A stretch of DNA of 9,279 nucleotides from UBA1774 sp045223835. GTDB lineage: Bacteria > Bacillota > Clostridia > Oscillospirales > Oscillospiraceae. The notes under the pieces are model-generated. The model was not told where the DNA came from. It saw nothing but the letters and a program-made list of their open reading frames with translations, and did not search any database. This document shows positions 6,173-9,279 of the stretch, piece by piece (position 1 is the first letter of the stretch; every line of letters starts with the position of its first letter). The translations under genes and the position numbers were made by a program. The DNA lies in NCBI GenBank assembly GCA_045223835.1, contig JBGUZS010000006.1:1-9279 (forward strand). The letters are read 5' to 3'.

Positions 6173-6771
6173 TGGTCTCTCCCCTTTCTCCCCAGCAGAG
6201 TCTTGATATCCAGCCAGATGCTCCTGGAAAGCCTGGCCGCTCCCCGGGTGACGGCAGCGCAGGCGGCGGTCCACAGAAGCGCCAGACCGGCGCAGATGAA
6301 GGCAGCCCCGATGGAGAAGCCCGCGGCGGCAGGGTTTCCCCGCACCAGGTAGAGCGCCGCGACGCCGACGCAGCCCACCGCACCGGCGAACAGGCTCACG
6401 GCCACGGCCCAGAAGCTGACCACCACGGCCCAGAGGCTGACATAGAGGCTGAAGGCCACTGCCGCCACGGCAATCAGCACGCTGAACCAGATGGGGAAGC
6501 CCAGGATGATCAGAATGGTCTCCCAGCCCCAGGCCTTTTCCCTGGGTCTTACCTTCTCTCGGACCAGAACGGACATGGGGATCTCCGCCAGGACCTGGGC
6601 AGCCACCTCTTCCGGGGTACCCAGCGATCCCACGGCCTCTTCCTCCGTCAGGCCGTCCTCCAGCCGGTCATCCAGCATTTCCCCGTAAAAGGCCAGCCGC
6701 TCCTCCAGCTCCTCCCGGGGCAGGCCTGCCAGCCGCTGCCGGAGTTCGGCCAGAAACATTTCTCTAGTCAT
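6169..6771 (-). CDS. HAAS domain-containing DUF1700 membrane protein
   Basis: 200 aa. Residues 1-65 form a HAAS (heat-shock/antisigma-like alpha-helical) domain of DUF1700 type: MTREMFLAELRQRLAGLP, then LEERLAFYGEMLDDRLEDGLTEEEAVGSLGTPEEVAAQV. After a charged linker (70-82) come several hydrophobic helices between residues 83 and 174, and a basic cytoplasmic tail. Such proteins are commonly encoded between a PadR repressor and a DUF4097 protein, and may bind the regulator or partner protein at the membrane; that role is inferred. The ATG at 6771 overlaps the padR stop by 8 bp, with GGGAGG inside the padR 3' end serving as ribosome site. An ATG at codon 5 is an alternative. Its stop overlaps the DUF4097 start (ATGA), so all three genes are translationally coupled. 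Confidence 0.92.
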   Translation of the reverse strand: MTREMFLAELRQRLAGLPREELEERLAFYGEMLDDRLEDGLTEEEAVGSLGTPEEVAAQVLAEIPMSVLVREKVRPREKAWGWETILIILGFPIWFSVLIAVAAVAFSLYVSLWAVVVSFWAVAVSLFAGAVGCVGVAALYLVRGNPAAAGFSIGAAFICAGLALLWTAACAAVTRGAARLSRSIWLDIKTLLGRKGRDQ

Positions 6772-7084
6772 GTGCCTCTTCCTCCCTGGTGATAAATCGG
6801 TAGATGGACAGGATCATGCTCCAGTCCTCCCGGAATTCCTCGATGCGGTCCATACCCTTTTGGGTGATGCGGTAATACTTCCGCAGCCTGCCCCCGTGCT
6901 CCGCAGACCGGACGGTGAGCATCTCCGCCCCCTCCAGCCGCTTGAGGATGGTATACAGGGTGGACTCGGACATCTCCAGATAGGGCTTCATGTCCTTGAT
7001 CATCTGGTAGCCGTAGGACTCCCCGCTCTTGATGGCGGCCAGGACGCAGACGTCCAGAAGCCCCCGTTTCAGCTGTCCGTCCAT
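6764..7084 (-). CDS. PadR-family transcriptional repressor
   Basis: 106 aa, the length of the short PadR-like (PadR-s2) proteins: an N-terminal winged helix-turn-helix and a short C-terminal dimerisation helix. Visible family features are QLKRGLLDVCVLAAI (4-18), SYGYQMIKDM (23-32), the recognition-helix region SESTLYTILKRLE (39-51), and the wing and strand GGRLRKYYRITQKG (64-77), followed by a helix ending in EEEAHD. The family usually represses its own operon and is released by small molecules, or by signals not evident here. The start at 7084 has AGGAGG 6 nt upstream. First gene of the operon, with a palindromic operator on its promoter, so negative autoregulation is likely. The inducer cannot be guessed; cell-envelope stress is plausible from the partner genes. 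Confidence 0.95.
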   Translation of the reverse strand: MDGQLKRGLLDVCVLAAIKSGESYGYQMIKDMKPYLEMSESTLYTILKRLEGAEMLTVRSAEHGGRLRKYYRITQKGMDRIEEFREDWSMILSIYRFITREEEAHD

Positions 7085-7118
7085 ATCATACCTCCTTTCA
7101 TGGCATACCTCATGTTGC

Positions 7119-7148
7119 GAAGTATATATACTTCATATCACGAAGTAT
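7119..7148. promoter_or_regulatory. Probable PadR operator (overlapping palindromes)
   Basis: GAAGTATATATACTTC (7119-7134) is a perfect 16-bp palindrome. Its right half ATACTTC (7128-7134) forms a second inverted repeat with GAAGTAT at 7142-7148 over a 7-bp spacer. Three half sites thus lie across the -10 and start region of the padR promoter, as expected for a repressor that controls its own operon. AT-rich dyads of this kind are typical of PadR-family sites; binding by this protein is inferred. Confidence 0.7.
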
Positions 7149-7160
7149 TCCTCCTGTCAA
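7132..7160 (-). promoter_or_regulatory. Sigma-A-type promoter of the padR operon
   Basis: On the minus strand a perfect -35 TTGACA (7160-7155) is followed after 17 bp by TATGAA (7137-7132), a 4/6 match to TATAAT. Transcription would start near 7125, about 40 nt before the padR start codon. The -10 overlaps the palindromic operator. Confidence 0.75.
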
Positions 7161-7189
7161 GGGGTATCGCCGGATTTTTGCAAAAAAAG

Positions 7190-7218
7190 TTGACAAGCCA
7201 TGTAAAGGCGAGTAAGCT
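7190..7218 (+). promoter_or_regulatory. Promoter of the lysine-riboswitch transcript
   Basis: A perfect TTGACA at 7190-7195 is followed after 17 bp by TAAGCT (7213-7218), a weak -10 (3/6). A start near 7225 would place the first base just before aptamer helix P1, which supports this choice. It is back to back with the padR promoter: the two TTGACA boxes are 29 bp apart. Confidence 0.55.
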
Positions 7219-7227
7219 GTATGTGTT

Positions 7228-7385
7228 ATGATAGAGGTGCGGCTGACATCAGTACCCTTCATTTACGCCGGGCAAGCGGAGGGGGAAAGGGGAAGCCGCC
7301 GAGGGAACGGAAACGCCCAGGTTCCGTTTGCCCGGGCCGCCGAAGAACATCCGGCGGACTGTCACGTTAAGTGGAGAGCTGTCAT
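7228..7385 (+). promoter_or_regulatory. Lysine riboswitch (L box / LYS element) aptamer
   Basis: Matches the lysine aptamer layout. P1 is ATGATAG (7228-7234) with CTGTCAT (7379-7385), including one G-U. The conserved AGAGGTGC core follows at 7233-7240. P2 pairs GCGGC (7239-7243) with GCCGC (7295-7299), with the AGTA internal-loop signature inside. Next come the GGGGAAGCCGCCGA conserved block, a hairpin GAACGGAA/TTCCGTTT (7305-7312/7322-7329) and P5 CCGCCG/CGGCGG (7337-7342/7352-7357). The core reads almost like that of B. subtilis lysC. Lysine binding stabilises P1 and normally favours the downstream terminator, so expression should fall when lysine is plentiful. With the terminator it fills the 405-bp space between padR and the transporter; no further gene is seen there. 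Confidence 0.95.
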
Positions 7386-7429
7386 GATCCTGTGGGAGTA
7401 TACGAGGAAGCGATTTCTCCTTCCCGCCT

Positions 7430-7473
7430 TCAGTCATGCCGGCGCCGTTCCCGGTCATGACTGATTTTTTATT
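7430..7473 (+). terminator. Riboswitch-controlled intrinsic terminator (attenuator)
   Basis: A perfect 9-bp stem, TCAGTCATG (7430-7438) and CATGACTGA (7456-7464), is extended by an inner CCGG/CCGG pairing and followed by TTTTTTATT. It sits between the lysine aptamer and the ribosome site (GGGGAG at 7474-7479). The 3' strand of P1 contains CATGA (7383-7387), which can pair with TCATG of the terminator's left arm. This offers a short alternative pairing consistent with a lysine-off switch; the full antiterminator is not certain. Confidence 0.9.
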
Positions 7474-7489
7474 GGGGAGTGAAAGGAAA

Positions 7490-9127
7490 ATGACAGCAAC
7501 AAAACGCAGGAGCGTCGCCACCATTGTGGTGCTCGTCCTACTCCTGGCGGTGGCGGTGGCCGGGGCGGTGTACGCCCTGAACGGGAATACCATGATCGCC
7601 ACCTTCTGGTCCCTGGTTCCCCCGCTGATCGCCATCATCATGGCCCTGGTCACCAAGGAGGTCTACTCCTCCCTGCTGATCGGCATCATCCTGGGGAACT
7701 TCTTCTACGGCTTTGCCGACGGGAAATTCAGCTTTGAGACCTTCTTCAACGGTATCTTCTTCTCCGACGGCGGCATCATCACCAACCTGGCGGATTCCTG
7801 GAACGTGGGCATCATGGTCTTCCTGGTGGTGCTGGGCATCATGGTCGCCCTGATGAACAAGGCCGGCGGCGCCTCCGCCTTCGGCCGCTGGGCGGGCAGG
7901 CACATCAAGACCCGGGTGGGGGCCGAGCTGGCCACCGTGGTCCTGGGCGTGCTCATCTTCGTGGACGACTATTTCAACTGCCTCACCGTGGGCAGCGTCA
8001 TGCGGCCCATCACGGATTCCCACAAGGTCTCCCGGGCCAAGCTGGCCTACCTCATCGACGCCACGGCGGCCCCGGTGTGCATCATTGCCCCCATCAGCTC
8101 CTGGGCGGCGGCGGTCACCAGCTATGTGCCGGAGGAGAGCGGCATCAACGGCTTCCTCATGTTCCTCCGCACCATCCCCTATAACCTCTACGCCATCCTC
8201 ACCATCATCATGCTCATCGTCCTGGCCATCGCTAAGTTCGACTATGGCCCCATGGCGAAGCATGAGCTGAACGCCGTCAAAAACGGCGACCTGTTCACCA
8301 CCGAGGGACGGCCCTACGGGGACGATACGGTGGCGGAGGAGCCCAAAAAGGGCGCCAGCCTCTGGGATATGGTCCTGCCGGTTATCGTGCTCATCGTCTT
8401 CTGCATCATTGGCCTCATCTATACCGGCGGCTTCTTCGAGGGGGCGAGCTTCGCCTCCAGCTTCGCGGATGCGGATGCCTCCATGGGCCTGGTGCTGGGC
8501 AGCGCGGCGGCCCTGGTCTTCACCTTCATCTATTACATGATCCGGCGCTGCGTGGACTTCAAGACCTTCATGGGCTGCTTCCCCGAGGGCTTCATCGCCA
8601 TGGTCCCCGCCATGCTGATCCTGGCCCTGGCCTGGTCCCTGGGCGGCACCACCAAGGTAAACCTGGGCAGCACGGACTTCGTCCAGGCGGTCCTGGCCAA
8701 TGCGGACACCCTGAAGAACTTCCTGCCCCTGATCCTCTTCCTCATCGCCTGCGGCATCAGCTTCTCCACCGGCACCAGCTGGGGAACCTTCGGCATCATG
8801 ATCCCCATCGTCTGCGGCATCTATGACGTGGGCTCTCCCATGCTCACCATCGCCATTGCCGCCGCCATGGGCGGCGCGGTCATGGGCGACCACTGCTCCC
8901 CCATCTCCGATACCACCATCATGGCCTCCGCCGGCGCCCATTCCGACCATGTGAACCATGTTTCCACCCAGCTGCCCTATGCGGTCACCGTTGCGGTATG
9001 CTGCGCCGTGGGCTACCTGATCTCCGCCTTTACCACCAGCCTGGCGATCATCCTGCCTGTTTCCATTGTGGTGGAGCTGATACTGCTCTTCGCCATCCGC
9101 GCCGTAGCCGGAAAGAAGACGGCGTAA
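7490..9127 (+). CDS. NhaC-superfamily transporter, probable lysine importer (LysW-like)
   Basis: 545-aa polytopic membrane protein of the Na+/H+ antiporter NhaC superfamily, with roughly 12 or more hydrophobic segments. Family signatures are FVDDYFNCLTVGSVMRPITD (157-176), APISSWAAAVTSYVP (200-214), FSTGTSWGTFGIMIPI (425-440) and GDHCSPISDTTIMASAGAHSDHVNHV (466-491). A hydrophilic loop lies at about 250-290. Annotation pipelines would call it a Na+/H+ antiporter. However, it is under a lysine riboswitch, and NhaC-type proteins with such leaders were proposed by comparative genomics to be lysine transporters (LysW), so lysine uptake is the better inference. The start is ATG 7490, preceded by GGGGAGTGAAAGGAAA; the longer in-frame ATG at 7436 lies inside the terminator hairpin and is rejected. 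It is a single-gene transcript as far as can be seen. Confidence 0.93.
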   Translation: MTATKRRSVATIVVLVLLLAVAVAGAVYALNGNTMIATFWSLVPPLIAIIMALVTKEVYSSLLIGIILGNFFYGFADGKFSFETFFNGIFFSDGGIITNLADSWNVGIMVFLVVLGIMVALMNKAGGASAFGRWAGRHIKTRVGAELATVVLGVLIFVDDYFNCLTVGSVMRPITDSHKVSRAKLAYLIDATAAPVCIIAPISSWAAAVTSYVPEESGINGFLMFLRTIPYNLYAILTIIMLIVLAIAKFDYGPMAKHELNAVKNGDLFTTEGRPYGDDTVAEEPKKGASLWDMVLPVIVLIVFCIIGLIYTGGFFEGASFASSFADADASMGLVLGSAAALVFTFIYYMIRRCVDFKTFMGCFPEGFIAMVPAMLILALAWSLGGTTKVNLGSTDFVQAVLANADTLKNFLPLILFLIACGISFSTGTSWGTFGIMIPIVCGIYDVGSPMLTIAIAAAMGGAVMGDHCSPISDTTIMASAGAHSDHVNHVSTQLPYAVTVAVCCAVGYLISAFTTSLAIILPVSIVVELILLFAIRAVAGKKTA

Positions 9128-9149
9128 CAAAAGCCCTTTTGAACGGAAA

Positions 9150-9173
9150 ACTCCCCTCCAACCGGAGGGGAGT
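9150..9173 (-). terminator. Strong hairpin, terminator-like on the minus strand
   Basis: A perfect 10-bp stem, ACTCCCCTCC (9150-9159) and GGAGGGGAGT (9164-9173), has an AACC loop 22 bp after the transporter stop. A T-run (TTTTCCG) follows only when read on the minus strand. It would best terminate leftward transcription from beyond the window, while possibly acting as a 3' stabilising hairpin for the transporter mRNA. Confidence 0.6.
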
Positions 9174-9208
9174 CAGACTGTAGACAAAGTGCAAAAAGCC
9201 TCGCAGAG

Positions 9209-9228
9209 TTCGCGCCCGCAGGCGCGAA
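9209..9228. repeat. GC-rich perfect hairpin
   Basis: TTCGCGCC (9209-9216) and GGCGCGAA (9221-9228) form a perfect 8-bp stem with a CGCA loop. No T-run follows on either strand. It is the middle of three successive hairpins in the non-coding right end. Confidence 0.75.
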
Positions 9229-9241
9229 TGAGATGAGATTC

Positions 9242-9274
9242 ATTTTGGGGCGAAATTCATTTTTGCCCCAAAAT
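9242..9274. repeat. Perfect inverted repeat at right edge
   Basis: ATTTTGGGGC (9242-9251) and GCCCCAAAAT (9265-9274) form a perfect 10-bp stem over a 13-nt loop. ATTCATTTT also occurs twice as a direct repeat (9239-9247 and 9256-9264). No gene is seen from 9128 to the window end. The AT/GC-block arms look like a repeat-element end, but this copy alone cannot prove mobility. Confidence 0.7.
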
Positions 9275-9279
9275 ACTGC

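Noticed and set aside
6173..6274. Longer start for the DUF4097 gene
   Set aside because: The extra 34 residues lie inside the coupled upstream gene and are not signal-like; ATG 6172 has a ribosome site, an ATGA overlap and starts a proper signal anchor.
7224..7232. Extended -10 TGTTATGAT as promoter for the riboswitch transcript
   Set aside because: Transcription would start near 7239, inside the aptamer, removing the P1 5' strand and the AGAGGTGC core. The resemblance comes from the P1 sequence.
7436..7489. Longer start for the NhaC-type gene
   Set aside because: This ATG lies inside the attenuator stem and has no ribosome site; ATG 7490 follows GGGGAG and begins a normal transporter N-terminus.
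7538..9130. 530-aa minus-strand ORF opposite the transporter
   Set aside because: Gly/Asp/His/Glu-rich shadow of a hydrophobic-protein gene; no ribosome site or domain.
1..9279. CRISPR array, tRNA, transposase, phage, toxin-antitoxin or defence system
   Set aside because: No direct-repeat/spacer pattern, cloverleaf, transposase or integrase motif, or known defence domain was found on either strand.

Overview
The window reads as chromosome of an endospore-forming, GC-rich member of the Firmicutes (class Clostridia; Oscillospiraceae-like is the best guess). The reasons are spoIVA, which is found only in endospore formers, a lysine riboswitch, a PadR/HAAS/DUF4097 module, strong Shine-Dalgarno sequences and high GC in coding DNA. 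The family-level assignment is inference. Coding density is high, and I see no tRNA, rRNA, CRISPR array, transposase, integrase or phage gene.

Layout. (1) 1-2665, plus strand: the 3' three quarters of trpS, a TagO/WecA-type undecaprenyl-phosphate sugar-1-phosphate transferase, and an unrecognised membrane-anchored exported protein. The spacings are 4 bp and then an ATGA overlap, so this is an operon. (2) 2641-3582, minus strand: three small unrecognised genes in a tight row, convergent with operon 1 (the end CDSs overlap by 25 bp) and divergent from spoIVA. A terminator-like hairpin for operon 1 lies inside the last of these genes. (3) 3675-5260, plus strand: spoIVA, with a sigma-E-like promoter, a TTG start and a strong intrinsic terminator. 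(4) 5273-7160, minus strand: an autoregulated-looking operon of a PadR repressor, a HAAS/DUF1700 membrane protein and a DUF4097 repeat protein, with overlapping reading frames and a palindromic operator on the promoter. (5) 7190-9127, plus strand: a promoter, a complete lysine riboswitch aptamer, an intrinsic terminator and an NhaC-superfamily transporter, which by this control is most likely a lysine importer. (6) 9128-9279: no gene, but three successive perfect hairpins that look like a compound intergenic element.

How it fits together. The blocks are functionally separate: protein synthesis and envelope polymer initiation, spore coat basement assembly, an envelope-linked PadR module, and lysine homeostasis. 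The region is mostly ordinary core genome. The least explained parts are the small-protein cluster opposite spoIVA, the overlapping 3' ends around 2641-2849 and the hairpin array at the right edge. I found no convincing new multi-gene system.
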